Part shown: piece after piece, positions 1 through 11,619 of the stretch
How positions within the stretch are numbered: position 1 is the stretch's first letter
Layout: each line of letters begins with the position of its first letter
Source: Glandiceps talaboti
Lineage: Eukaryota; Hemichordata; Enteropneusta; Spengelidae
Direction of reading: 5' to 3'
Assembly (NCBI RefSeq): GCF_964340395.1
Contig: NC_135571.1
Span: 5,162,953-5,190,452 of the forward strand
DNA length: 27,500 nt
Made by a program: the position numbers and the translations under genes
Notes under the pieces: model-generated
Database searches by the model: none
What the model was told of the DNA's origin: nothing
Seen by the model: only the letters and a program-made list of their open reading frames with translations

Positions 1-122
1 CAGGCTAGATAGGAACCTATTAGAAAGGGGTAATGTACCGAGGTGTTAATAGGTGCCTTACAAGCTCGGTAATCATCTTTACTAGTTTGGACAGGTTTCT
101 TTTGTTCCAAAAAGGGCCGAAG

Positions 123-256
123 GTTACCGAGAATTCCGTGATTTGCTCCTTTTTGCTCTTCGGGAATCATCGGTGTTGCATGCATGCTGTGGCAAGCCGC
201 AAAGGCCGATGATTCCCGAAGAGCAAAAAGGAGCAAATCACGGAATTCTCGGTAAC
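123..256. repeat. Perfect 51-bp inverted repeat at the satellite centre
   Basis: The arms 123-173 and 206-256 are exact reverse complements around a 32-bp spacer (174-205). The same core recurs in every later full copy at the 954-bp period (948 bp across copy 3). A single strand or transcript would form a strong hairpin here. In copy 1 the pairing continues outward, almost perfectly, to about 43 and 337. Confidence 0.95.
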
Positions 257-480
257 GTTCGGCCTTTTTTGGAACAAAAGAAACCTGTCCAAACTAGTAA
301 AGATGATTACCGAGCTTGTAATGCACCTATTAACATTTCGACACCATACACGTTAATGTTTGGCTTCTCTCTTGCATGTGGTGTTATCTGATACCCGAAA
401 TTTTGTGTTTCATCGCCTCATGAATAATTTTTTGGGAAATTTTTAAAGTCTCCTCAGGATTAGAGATGATGTGTGACAGT

Positions 481-863
481 GAGGGCGCCTCATCCTAGGT
501 ATTGAGTCAATATTTCAGATTGGTAGCTCGTTGGGACTGCATGTTTGTAGGGTAAAAACGACTTATTACGTAAGAGATGAAAAGAATGTCCGTTTCTTTG
601 TATTGTCAACAGCAACAGGTGTCCATGGCCCAAGTAAATAGTATTTTCAAAGTTTTTATTGCAGAAACACAAAATTTAGGAGGGATTTACATCTGCGATG
701 GGAAATTAATCAATGTAAGTGTCTAGAGTGAGTGATGTGTTAGGGCACACAATTTCAAACAGCTTGAACTAGCTACCGATCTGAAATATTGACTCAGTAC
801 GTTATCCCACAATATCAATCATCCCGAGCATAATATGGTACGCAGTCATGCGGCGCCCTCACA
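481..863. repeat. Sub-element of the satellite bounded by GAGGGCGCC inverted ends
   Basis: Within each unit a block of about 385 bp starts with GAGGGCGCC and ends with its complement GGCGCCCTC. The inner flanks hold a 29-bp inverted pair containing TGACTCAGTAC. This looks like the ends of a short inverted-repeat transposon captured in the satellite. No target-site duplication is obvious. Copy 3 has lost the left GAGGGCGCC through a 6-bp net deletion. Coordinates are for copy 1. Confidence 0.5.
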
Positions 864-3800
864 CACCGCTCACTCTCGACCCGTCTTATAAAATTCTCAA
901 AAATATTATTCATGAGGTGTTGAAACAGAAAATTACGCGAATCAGTTAGCACCACAGGCTAGATAGGAACCTATTAGAAAGGGGTAATGTACCGAGGTGT
1001 TAATAGGGGGACTACAAGCTCTGTCATTGCCTCCGGTAGAATTCGAGGGGCTCTATTGTTCAAACATAGGCCGAAGGTTACCGAGAATTCCGTGATTTGC
1101 TCCTTTTTGCTCTTCGGGAATCATCGGTGTTGCATGCATGCTGTGGCAAGCCGCAAAGGCCGATGATTCCCGAAGAGCAAAAAGGAGCAAATCACGGAAT
1201 TCTCGGTAACGTTCGGCCCTTTTTGGAACAAAAGAAACCTGTCCAAACTACTAAAGATGATTACCGAGCTTGTAATGCACCTATTAACATTTCGACACCA
1301 TACACGTTAATGTTTTGCTTCTCTCTTGCCTGTGGTGTTATCTGATACCCGAAATTTTGTGTTTCATCGCCTCATGAATAATTTTTTGGGAAATTTTTAA
1401 AGTCTCCTCAGGATTAGAGATGATGTGTGACAGTGAGGGCGCCTCATCCTAGGTACTGAGTCAATATTTCAGATCGGTAGCTCGTTGGGACTGCATGTTT
1501 GTAGGGTAAAAACGACTTATTACGTAAGAGATGAAAAGAATGTCCGTTTCTTTGTATTGTCAACAGCAACAGGTGTCCATGGCCCAAGTAAATAGTATTT
1601 TCAAAGTTTTTATTGCAGAAACACAAAATTTAGGAGGGATTTACATCTGCGATGGGAAATTATTCAATGTAAATGTCTAGAGTGAGTGATGTGTTAGGGC
1701 ACACAATTTCAAACAGCTTGAACTAGCTACCGATCTGAAATATTGACTCAGTACGTTATCCCACAATATCAATCATCCCGAGTATAATATGGTACGCAGT
1801 CATGCGGCGCCCTCACACACCGCTCACTCTCGACCCGTCTTATAAAATTCTCAAAAATATTATTCATGAGGTGTTGAAACAGAAAATTACGCGAATCAGT
1901 TAGCACCACAGGCTAGATAGGAACCTATTAGAAAGGGGTAATGTACCGAGGTGTTAATAGGGGGACTACAAGCTCTGTCATTGCCTCCGGTAGAATTCGA
2001 GGGGCTCTATTGTTCAAACATAGGCCGAAGGTTACCGAGAATTCCGTGATTTGCTCCTTTTTGCTCTTCGGGAATCATCGGTGTTGCATGCATGCTGTGG
2101 CAAGCCGCAAAGGCCGATGATTCCCGAAGAGCAAAAAGGAGCAAATCACGGAATTCTCGGTAACGTTCGGCCCCTTTTGGAACAAAAGAAACCTGTCCAA
2201 ACTACTAAAGATGATTACCGAGCTTGTAATGCACCTATTAACATTTCGACACCATACACGTTAATGTTTTGCTTCTCTCTTGCCTGTGGTGTTATCTGAT
2301 ACCCGAAATTTTGTGTTTCATCGCCTCATGAATAATTTTTTGGGAAATTTTTAAAGTCTCCTCAGGATTACAGATGATGTGTGATAGTCAATAGTCCTAG
2401 GTACTGAGTCAATATTTCAGATCGGTAGCTCGTTGGGACTGCATGTTTGTAGGGTAAAAACGACTTATTACGTAAGAGATGAAAAGAATGTCCGTTTCTT
2501 TGTATTGTCAACAGCAACAGGTGTCCATGGCCCAAGTAAATAGTATTTTCAAAGTTTTTATTGCAGAAACACAAAATTTAGGAGGGATTTACATCTGCGA
2601 TGGGAAATTATTCAATGTAAATGTCTAGAGTGAGTGATGTGTTAGGGCACACAATTTCAAACAGCTTGAACTAGCTACCGATCTGAAATATTGACTCAGT
2701 ACGTTATCCCACAATATCAATCATCCCGAGTATAATATGGTACGCAGTCATGCGGCGCCCTCACACACCGCTCACTCTCGACCCGTCTTATAAAATTCTC
2801 AAAAATATTATTCATGAGGTGTTGAAACAGAAAATTACGCGAATCAGTTAGCACCACAGGCTAGATAGGAACCTATTAGAAAGGGGTAATGTACCGAGGT
2901 GTTAATAGGGGGACTACAAGCTCTGTCATTGCCTCCGGTAGAATTCGAGGGGCTCTATTGTTCAAACATAGGCCGAAGGTTACCGAGAATTCCGTGATTT
3001 GCTCCTTTTTGCTCTTCGGGAATCATCGGTGTTGCATGCATGCTGTGGCAAGCCGCAAAGGCCGATGATTCCCGAAGAGCAAAAAGGAGCAAATCACGGA
3101 ATTCTCGGTAACGTTCGGCCCCTTTTGGAACAAAAGAAACCTGTCCAAACTACTAAAGATGATTACCGAGCTTGTAATGCACCTATTAACATTTCGACAC
3201 CATACACGTTAATGTTTTGCTTCTCTCTTGCCTGTGGTGTTATCTGATACCCGAAATTTTGTGTTTCATCGCCTCATGAATAATTTTTTGGGAAATTTTT
3301 AAAGTCTCCTCAGGATTACAGATGATGTGTGACAGTGAGGGCGCCTCATCCTAGGTACTGAGTCAATATTTCAGATCGGTAGCTCGTTGGGACTGCATGT
3401 TTGTAGGGTAAAAACGACTTATTACGTAAGAGATGAAAAGAATGTCCGTTTCTTTGTATTGTCAACAGCAACAGGTGTCCATGGCCCAAGTAAATAGTAT
3501 TTTCAAAGTTTTTATTGCAGAAACACAAAATTTAGGAGGGATTTACATCTGCGATGGGAAATTATTCAATGTAAATGTCTAGAGTGAGTGATGTGTTAGG
3601 GCACACAATTTCAAACAGCTTGAACTAGCTACCGATCTGAAATATTGACTCAGTACGTTATCCCACAATATCAATCATCCCGAGTATAATATGGTACGCA
3701 GTCATGCGGCGCCCTCACACACCGCTCACTCTCGACCCGTCTTATAAAATTCTCAAAAATATTATTCATGAGGTGTTGAAACAGAAAATTACGCGAATCA

Positions 3801-6800
3801 GTTAGCACCACAGGCTAGATAGGAACCTATTAGAAAGGGGTAATGTACCGAGGTGTTAATAGGGGGACTACAAGCTCTGTCATTGCCTCCGGTAGAATTC
3901 GAGGGGCTCTATTGTTCAAACATAGGCCGAAGGTTACCGAGAATTCCGTGATTTGCTCCTTTTTGCTCTTCGGGAATCATCGGTGTTGCATGCATGCTGT
4001 GGCAAGCCGCAAAGGCCGATGATTCCCGAAGAGCAAAAAGGAGCAAATCACGGAATTCTCGGTAACGTTCGGCCCCTTTTGGAACAAAAGAAACCTGTCC
4101 AAACTACTAAAGATGATTACCGAGCTTGTAATGCACCTATTAACATTTCGACACCATACACGTTAATGTTTTGCTTCTCTCTTGCCTGTGGTGTTATCTG
4201 ATACCCGAAATTTTGTGTTTCATCGCCTCATGAATAATTTTTTGGGAAATTTTTAAAGTCTCCTCAGGATTAGAGATGATGTGTGACAGTGAGGGCGCCT
4301 CATCCTAGGTACTGAGTCAATATTTCAGAGCGGTAGCTCGTTGGGACTGCATGTTTGTAGGGTAAAAACGACTTATTACGTAAGAGATGAAAAGAATGTC
4401 CGTTTCTTTGTATTGTCAACAGCAACAGGTGTCCATGGCCCAAGTAAATAGTATTTTCAAAGTTTTTATTGCAGAAACACAAAATTTAGGAGGGATTTAC
4501 ATCTGCGATGGGAAATTATTCAATGTAAATGTCTAGAGTGAGTGATGTGTTAGGGCACACAATTTCAAACAGCTTGAACTAGCTACCGATCTGAAATATT
4601 GACTCAGTACGTTATCCCACAATATCAATCATCCCGAGTATAATATGGTACGCAGTCATGCGGCGCCCTCACACACCGCTCACTCTCGACCCGTCTTATA
4701 AAATTCTCAAAAATATTATTCATGAGGTGTTGAAACAGAAAATTACGCGAATCAGTTAGCACCACAGGCTAGATAGGAACCTATTAGAAAGGGGTAATGT
4801 ACCGAGGTGTTAATAGGGGGACTACAAGCTCTGTCATTGCCTCCGGTAGAATTCGAGGGGCTCTATTGTTCAAACATAGGCCGAAGGTTACCGAGAATTC
4901 CGTGATTTGCTCCTTTTTGCTCTTCGGGAATCATCGGTGTTGCATGCATGCTGTGGCAAGCCGCAAAGGCCGATGATTCCCGAAGAGCAAAAAGGAGCAA
5001 ATCACGGAATTCTCGGTAACGTTCGGCCCCTTTTGGAACAAAAGAAACCTGTCCAAACTACTAAAGATGATTACCGAGCTTGTAATGCACCTATTAACAT
5101 TTCGACACCATACACGTTAATGTTTTGCTTCTCTCTTGCCTGTGGTGTTATCTGATACCCGAAATTTTGTGTTTCATCGCCTCATGAATAATTTTTTGGG
5201 AAATTTTTAAAGTCTCCTCAGGATTACAGATGATGTGTGACAGTGAGGGCGCCTCATCCTAGGTACTGAGTCAATATTTCAGAGCGGTAGCTCGTTGGGA
5301 CTGCATGTTTGTAGGGTAAAAACGACTTATTACGTAAGAGATGAAAAGAATGTCCGTTTCTTTGTATTGTCAACAGCAACAGGTGTCCATGGCCCAAGTA
5401 AATAGTATTTTCAAAGTTTTTATTGCAGAAACACAAAATTTAGGAGGGATTTACATCTGCGATGGGAAATTATTCAATGTAAATGTCTAGAGTGAGTGAT
5501 GTGTTAGGGCACACAATTTCAAACAGCTTGAACTAGCTACCGATCTGAAATATTGACTCAGTACGTTATCCCACAATATTAATCATCCCGAGTATAATAT
5601 GGTACGCAGTCATGCGGCGCCCTCACACACCGCTCACTCTCGACCCGTCTTATAAAATTCTCAAAAATATTATTCATGAGGTGTTGAAACAGAAAATTAC
5701 GCGAATCAGTTAGCACCACAGGCTAGATAGGAACCTATTAGAAAGGGGTAATGTACCGAGGTGTTAATAGGGGGACTACAAGCTCTGTCATTGCCTCCGG
5801 TAGAATTCGAGGGGCTCTATTGTTCAAACATAGGCCGAAGGTTACCGAGAATTCCGTGATTTGCTCCTTTTTGCTCTTCGGGAATCATCGGTGTTGCATG
5901 CATGCTGTGGCAAGCCGCAAAGGCCGATGATTCCCGAAGAGCAAAAAGGAGCAAATCACGGAATTCTCGGTAACGTTCGGCCCCTTTTGGAACAAAAGAA
6001 ACCTGTCCAAACTACTAAAGATGATTACCGAGCTTGTAATGCACCTATTAACATTTCGACACCATACACGTTAATGTTTTGCTTCTCTCTTGCCTGTGGT
6101 GTTATCTGATACCCGAAATTTTGTGTTTCATCGCCTCATGAATAATTTTTTGGGAAATTTTTAAAGTCTCCTCAGGATTACAGATGATGTGTGACAGTGA
6201 GGGCGCCTCATCCTAGGTACTGAGTCAATATTTCAGATCGGTAGCTCGTTGGGACTGCATGTTTGTAGGGTAAAAACGACTTATTACGTAAGAGATGAAA
6301 AGAATGTCCGTTTCTTTGTATTGTCAACAGCAACAGGTGTCCATGGCCCAAGTAAATAGTATTTTCAAAGTTTTTATTGCAGAAACACAAAATTTAGGAG
6401 GGATTTACATCTGCGATGGGAAATTATTCAATTTAAGTGTCTAAAGTGAGTGATGTGTTAGGGCACACAATTTCAAACAGCTTGAACTAGCTACCGATCT
6501 GAAATATTGACTCAGTACGTTATCCCACAATATCAATCATCCCGAGTATAATATGGTACGCAGTCATGCGGCGCCCTCACACACCGCTCACTCTCGACCC
6601 GTCTTATAAAATTCTCAAAAATATTATTCATGAGGTGTTGAAACAGAAAATTACGGGAATCAGTTAGCACCACAGGCTAGATATGAACCTATTAGAAAGG
6701 GGTAATGCACCGAGGTGTTAATAGGGGGACTACAAGCTCTGTCATTGCCTCCGGTAGAATTCGAGGGGCTCTATTGTTCAAACATAGGCCGAAGGTTACC

Positions 6801-8580
6801 GAGAATTCCGTGATTTGCTCCTTTTTGCTCTTCGGGAATCATCGGTGTTGCATGCATGCTGTGGCAAGCCGCAAAGGCCGATGATTCCCGAAGAGCAAAA
6901 AGGAGCAAATCACGGAATTCTCGGTAACGTTCGGCCCTTTTTGGAACAAAAGAAACCTGTCCAAACTACTAAAGATGATTACCGAGCTTGTAATGCACCT
7001 ATTAACATTTCGACACCATACACGTTAATGTTTTGCTTCTCTCTTGCCTGTGGTGTTATCTGATACCCGAAATTTTGTGTTTCATCGCCTCATGAATAAT
7101 TTTTTGGGAAATTTTTAAAGTCTCCTCAGGATTACAGATGATGTGTGACAGTGAGGGCGCCTCATCCTAGGTACTGAGTCAATATTTCAGATCGGTAGCT
7201 CGTTGGGACTGCATGTTTGTAGGGTAAAAACGACTTATTACGTAAGAGATGAAAAGAATGTCCGTTTCTTTGTATTGTCAACAGCAACAGGTGTCCATGG
7301 CCCAAGTAAATAGTATTTTCAAAGTTTTTATTGCAGAAACACAAAATTTAGGAGGGATTTACATCTGCGATGGGAAATTATTCAATTTAAGTGTCTAAAG
7401 TGAGTGATGTGTTAGGGCACACAATTTCAAACAGCTTGAACTAGCTACCGATCTGAAATATTGACTCAGTACGTTATCCCACAATATCAATCATCCCGAG
7501 TATAATATGGTACGCAGTCATGCGGCGCCCTCACACACCGCTCACTCTCGACCCGTCTTATAAAATTCTCAAAAATATTATTCATGAGGTGTTGAAACAG
7601 AAAATTACGGGAATCAGTTAGCACCACAGGCTAGATATGAACCTATTAGAAAGGGGTAATGCACCGAGGTGTTAATAGGGGGACTACAAGCTCTGTCATT
7701 GCCTCCGGTAGAATTCGAGGGGCTCTATTGTTCAAACATAGGCCGAAGGTTACCGAGAATTCCGTGATTTGCTCCTTTTTGCTCTTCGGGAATCATCGGT
7801 GTTGCATGCATGCTGTGGCAAGCCGCAAAGGCCGATGATTCCCGAAGAGCAAAAAGGAGCAAATCACGGAATTCTCGGTAACGTTCGGCCCTTTTTGGAA
7901 CAAAAGAAACCTGTCCAAACTACTAAAGATGATTACCGAGCTTGTAATGCACCTATTAACATTTCGACACCATACACGTTAATGTTTTGCTTCTCTCTTG
8001 CCTGTGGTGTTATCTGATACCCGAAATTTTGTGTTTCATCGCCTCATGAATAATTTTTTGGGAAATTTTTAAAGTCTCCTCAGGATTACAGATGATGTGT
8101 GACAGTGAGGGCGCCTCATCCTAGGTACTGAGTCAATATTTCAGATCGGTAGCTCGTTGGGACTGCATGTTTGTAGGGTAAAAACGACTTATTACGTAAG
8201 AGATGAAAAGAATGTCCGTTTCTTTGTATTGTCAACAGCAACAGGTGTCCATGGCCCAAGTAAATAGTATTTTCAAAGTTTTTATTGCAGAAACACAAAA
8301 TTTAGGAGGGATTTACATCTGCGATGGGAAATTATTCAATTTAAGTGTCTAAAGTGAGTGATGTGATAGGGCACACAATTTCAAACAGCTTGAACTAGCT
8401 ACCGATCTGAAATATTGACTCAGTACGTTATCCCACAATATCAATCATCCCGAGTATAATATGGTACGCAGTCATGCGGCGCCCTCACACACCGCTCACT
8501 CTCGACCCGTCTTATAAAATTCTCAAAAATATTATTCATGAGGTGTTGAAACAGAAAATTACGCGAATCAGTTAGCACCA

Positions 8581-8790
8581 CAGGCTAGATAGGAACTTAT
8601 TAGAAAGGGGTAATGTACCGAGGTGTTAATAGGGGGACTACAAGCTCTGTCATTGCCTCTGGTAGAATTCGAGGGTCTCTTTTGTTCCAACATAGGCCGA
8701 AAGTTACCGACTGATCCGTGATTTTCTCTTCGGGAACCATTGGTCTTTGCTTTCTATGTTCAACAAAAGTAATGATAAATGTTGAGGCAA
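8581..8790. repeat. Truncated, diverged tenth satellite copy (array edge)
   Basis: The sequence follows the satellite from its unit start (CAGGCTAGATAGG) through the left palindrome arm. It carries many substitutions and a deletion in the arm's T-rich part, and homology fades near 8790. Divergence at an array edge is typical of satellites, because edge copies are homogenised less often. Confidence 0.85.
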
Positions 8791-8914
8791 TAAAACACAC
8801 CACTCAGAACACTGAACCATACACATAAAACACTTCAATATTGGCATTTGCAAATGGATTTTTTTTATTTTCCTTTTCATTAAAATTAAGAATCAGATAA
8901 ACAAATGAATGAAT
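8791..8914. other. Unannotated spacer with short poly-T tract
   Basis: AT-rich sequence with a poly-T run near 8860. I see no gene or recognisable repeat. Confidence 0.5.
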
Positions 8915-9122
8915 GCAAAGTAATGATATGTAGCCATGGCAACAATGAATCTTTGTATACATACATACATACATACAAGTCTGCTAAAACACGACATTAA
9001 AGTAAAAACTGTAAAGTAAAAAGTAAAATGCAAAGTAATGATATGTAGCCATGGCAACAATGAATCCTTGTATACATACATACAAGTCTATGCTAAAACA
9101 CGACATTAAAGTAAAAACTGTT
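8915..9122. repeat. 115-bp tandem duplication with (CATA)n
   Basis: Two copies start at 8915 and 9030 (GCAAAGTAATGATATGTAGC). Both contain a CATA microsatellite (five units versus three) and a shared tail ending near AAAGTAAAAACTGT. Short open frames across this block are by-products of the repeat. Confidence 0.9.
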
Positions 9123-9474
9123 CATGTAAAACAAATAATTTTCAAAGTTTACAAGACACAGAAAAGTAAGTGGGTATATGTTACCAGAATGGTTCACATT
9201 TTCACAAAGAAATATTCCCTAAACATGGGTAAAATTATGATCTAAAAATACCCTAATCATGGTTGATAACATGGAAACTTAAGTCTTCAAGCTTGAAAAA
9301 TACTTTCACAGAATCAGAATAAAGGTAACTGACTAGATGATTGACTGAAAATCCCTTACAATGGTCTGTACATGTGTGTATGTTTTGAATTTCGGTCACC
9401 CCCCCCCCCCACCCCCATCTGAAAGTTTGGGGAGTATCCCTCACCCCCATCCCTGGGTTTGGCTTACTTTTAAC
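9123..9474. other. Non-coding spacer with C-rich tract
   Basis: No gene is visible. A run of about 11 C followed by ACCCCCATC lies near 9399-9418, and a second CACCCCCATCCC lies near 9441. The tract is purine/pyrimidine biased and may be prone to slippage. Confidence 0.5.
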
Positions 9475-9545
9475 GATAGACATAACACACACTAAAACTA
9501 TTGTTGTTCAATGTGGTTAACTCCACAAGTGGGTAGAGAGTACAC
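9475..9545 (+). repeat. Partial relative of the 10432-10701 MITE
   Basis: The sequence from GATAGACA through TTCAATGTGG to CACAAGTGGGT parallels the left end of the inverted-repeat element at 10432, with scattered substitutions and a small insertion. It stops where the 252-bp MITE at 9546 begins, so it may have been interrupted or truncated there. Confidence 0.6.
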
Positions 9546-9797
9546 AATAGGGAACTTGCAAACCCACCATGTTGAATGTTGCATCATGGGAAATGTGATA
9601 ATAAATACTAATGAATTGGTATTGTAAACAATAATCTTACATTGTTTGTAACCACGAATGATCAATTCATAGTTACCCTGATCGTTGTGTGAGGTTTATT
9701 TTATCGGTAGCTCCAGATTAGGTATTACGATTACCACAGATAATCCCATAGTCCTTTGCGTCTGAGCATGCTCAGTCTGGATTGCAAGTTCCCTATT
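9546..9797 (+). mobile_element. 252-bp MITE, copy A
   Basis: The ends are exact 16-bp inverted repeats, AATAGGGAACTTGCAA at 9546-9561 and its complement at 9782-9797. The interior matches the element at 14480-14731 in reverse orientation over its whole length, including a GAGCATGCTCAG palindrome near one end and CACCATGTTGAATG near the other. There is no coding capacity, so it is non-autonomous. No convincing target-site duplication is visible, so the superfamily is not assigned. Confidence 0.85.
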
Positions 9798-10431
9798 GCG
9801 GATAGATTGTTCAGTGGCAAATACAAACACAAAACGTATACATGTAAATTTCATACTCTGTGACAAGAATACAGCTAGCACCTTGAAATTATGTATTTTG
9901 CATATGTAAAATAGGACTTTCCTGATTGGTGGATACAAACTGTGATGTCATAACACAGCCACCAATGAGAATTTGATCTGAATTTTGACTGAAATTGATT
10001 TGGTGACATCAGAAAAAAGCTTGAATGTATCATGGACATATTACTACATTAAATTGATACATTACAGACACAACATTGAACCATGATGGACATGTCTATG
10101 TTTTGGACAAGATAGTAAGATATTTAGAATTACTCTTGTTTACACTGGACTAGTCTGGTGTCAGTCTGATGTTAACACTGGGAATGTTTCATACCCTATT
10201 CACCCCAGAGTCTATGCACCAGTTCTACATACATACATCTATGTACTGTATCAAAATCATGGTCATTGAAAGTCATACAGGTATTCCTATATTTCATCCA
10301 AATATTCTTGATAACTATCGATTAACACCGGGATATGTCTATTTCTTAGAGACTGCCTTGTAGAATCTGGCTGCTAAGCATCATAGGGCTGGTAAGTTGT
10401 TTACGACACTGGTAATTCAGCTTTCCGTTTA
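9798..10431. other. Intergenic DNA, no feature recognised
   Basis: AT-rich sequence without long open frames, splice-bounded coding segments or clear repeats. A small inverted motif (ATTGGTGG near 9924, CCACCAAT near 9959) flanks CTGTGATGTCATAACACAG. Confidence 0.4.
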
Positions 10432-10701
10432 CTAAGATAGACACAAACTAAATCTATTGTTCTTCAATGTGGGAGACTACACAAGTGGGTGATAGTGGTT
10501 CCTCTGTTGTGTGATTCTAATCACCCTGTGATCAACACAGTCTAAATATTTGATGTCCCAAAACAACACTGCAAGTTCATGGAACTCTAAATAAACTAGT
10601 TTTCAGAGACGTCTCCCTACTGAGACTATATATCCATTTAATAGCTTATCACTGTTGCATCAACATGTTGGGACAATAGTTTTAGTTTGTGTCTATCTTA
10701 G
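10432..10701. mobile_element. 270-bp MITE with 29-bp terminal inverted repeats
   Basis: The left end at 10432-10460 (CTAAGATAGACACAAACTAA...) and right end at 10673-10701 are reverse complements with one mismatch. There is no open frame, so it is non-autonomous. A related left end occurs at 9475. The target-site duplication is ambiguous. Confidence 0.8.
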
Positions 10702-11060
10702 AAAACCAAAGACTCAATTACCATGGCAATAAAAATACACAGTGATATTTCCATTTATACTATCGTAATAACTAATGAGCTAACAGATGATAAAAGCATG
10801 AGATCAAAAACTCTGAAATCATGTAACTTGTGTCTAAAAACAAGTTTCTTCAAAATTACAACTAAATGAACCAAAGAAATTTTAACCACTGTTATAAATC
10901 AACCAACGGACGGAAACAAATTATCAAATTACAACTTTGTGAAAATATTTTGTTCAAAATTATGTCCAATTTTTAACCATTAAATAACAAACACATGAAA
11001 AAATGAGACTCAAATCTTTGTGTAATGTGTGCCAAAATATCAAAATCACAAAATATTTTA
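10702..11060. other. Intergenic DNA, no feature recognised
   Basis: AT-rich with A-rich stretches and no supported gene or clear repeat. Confidence 0.4.
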
Positions 11061-11471
11061 CAATGCTTAACACCCAACTAAAGTGTTTTCTCTACTTAGT
11101 ACTTGCCACAATTGTTTCTAGCATCCATATCAAGTATAAAAGTATACTGTTACATTTACTCATTAGCCAAGTATATGGTGTCACACAGTCTTACCGTGCA
11201 AATCACAAGTTTGTCATAAAATGACTACAGAGTAAACATAGATGTCACAAAACATGGATATCTCACTTACAGTTACAGATAATCACAGTTGGCGCACTCT
11301 CATTAGACATTACACTGTGTTTACAACCCATAACACCAAAGTAAAGTGTTTTCTGTATGTACCACAATTGTTTATAGCATCCATATAAAGTACAACCCAT
11401 GACACCAAGGTAAAGCATTTTCTGTTTGTACCACAATCATTTATAGCATCCATATCAAGTGTAAAAGTATA
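11061..11471 (-). repeat. Three ~70-80-bp repeat units in one orientation
   Basis: Units near 11061-11150, 11314-11390 and 11391-11470 share AAAGTGTTTTCT, CCACAATTGTTT, TAGCATCCATAT and CAAGTGTAAAAGTAT. They are reverse-complement relatives of the units at 11620-12050, so the family forms a large imperfect inverted arrangement centred near 11540. Confidence 0.75.
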
Positions 11472-11543
11472 ATGAAATAAATAATAATAATATTGGGTTC
11501 TTATATAGCGCTTTCACAGTCCGTGCTCAAAGCGCTTTACAAT
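11472..11543. mobile_element. Short AGCGCT hairpin insertion (~72 bp)
   Basis: An (AATAAT)n-rich leader is followed by TTATATAGCGCTTT, a short loop, and AAAGCGCTTTACA. AGCGCTTT and AAAGCGCT form a perfect 8-bp stem. The block interrupts the local repeat: the related unit at 11138-11160 reads straight through (AAAAGTATACTG), while here AAAAGTATA and CTGTTTCATTTACT are separated by the insert. Similar TATATAGCGCTTT...AAAGCGCTTTACA motifs occur widely in short interspersed elements of aquatic animals. Exact boundaries are uncertain by a few bases because of TA ambiguity. Confidence 0.6.
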
Positions 11544-11619
11544 ATACTGTTTCATTTACTAATTGATCACATTAGAAAGGCCACATGCTAGGCTTGTAAA
11601 TAAACCTTTTGAAAAAGTA

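Larger units (their letters stand above)
1..8580. repeat. 954-bp palindromic satellite array, nine full copies
   Basis: Nine head-to-tail copies begin at 1, 955, 1909, 2857, 3811, 4765, 5719, 6673 and 7627. All are 954 bp except the third, which is 948 bp. Copies 2-9 differ at only a few positions. Each unit has dyad symmetry: a perfect 51-bp inverted repeat with a 32-bp spacer (123-173 and 206-256 in copy 1), flanked by weaker pairing that extends through most of the unit, for example a 29-bp perfect pair at 1453-1481 and 1726-1754. Open frames of 82 and 60 codons recur in every copy, but they lack ATG starts at their reported ends, lie across the palindrome and resemble no known family, so I treat the array as non-coding. 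The left edge is outside the window. Confidence 0.97.

Noticed and set aside
143-8298. Repeated 82-codon plus and 60-codon minus open frames, one pair per satellite copy
   Set aside because: The plus frames begin at TTG rather than ATG, traverse palindrome arms, and share sequence only because the satellite repeats. Substitutions between copies show no sign of codon constraint, and no family is recognised.
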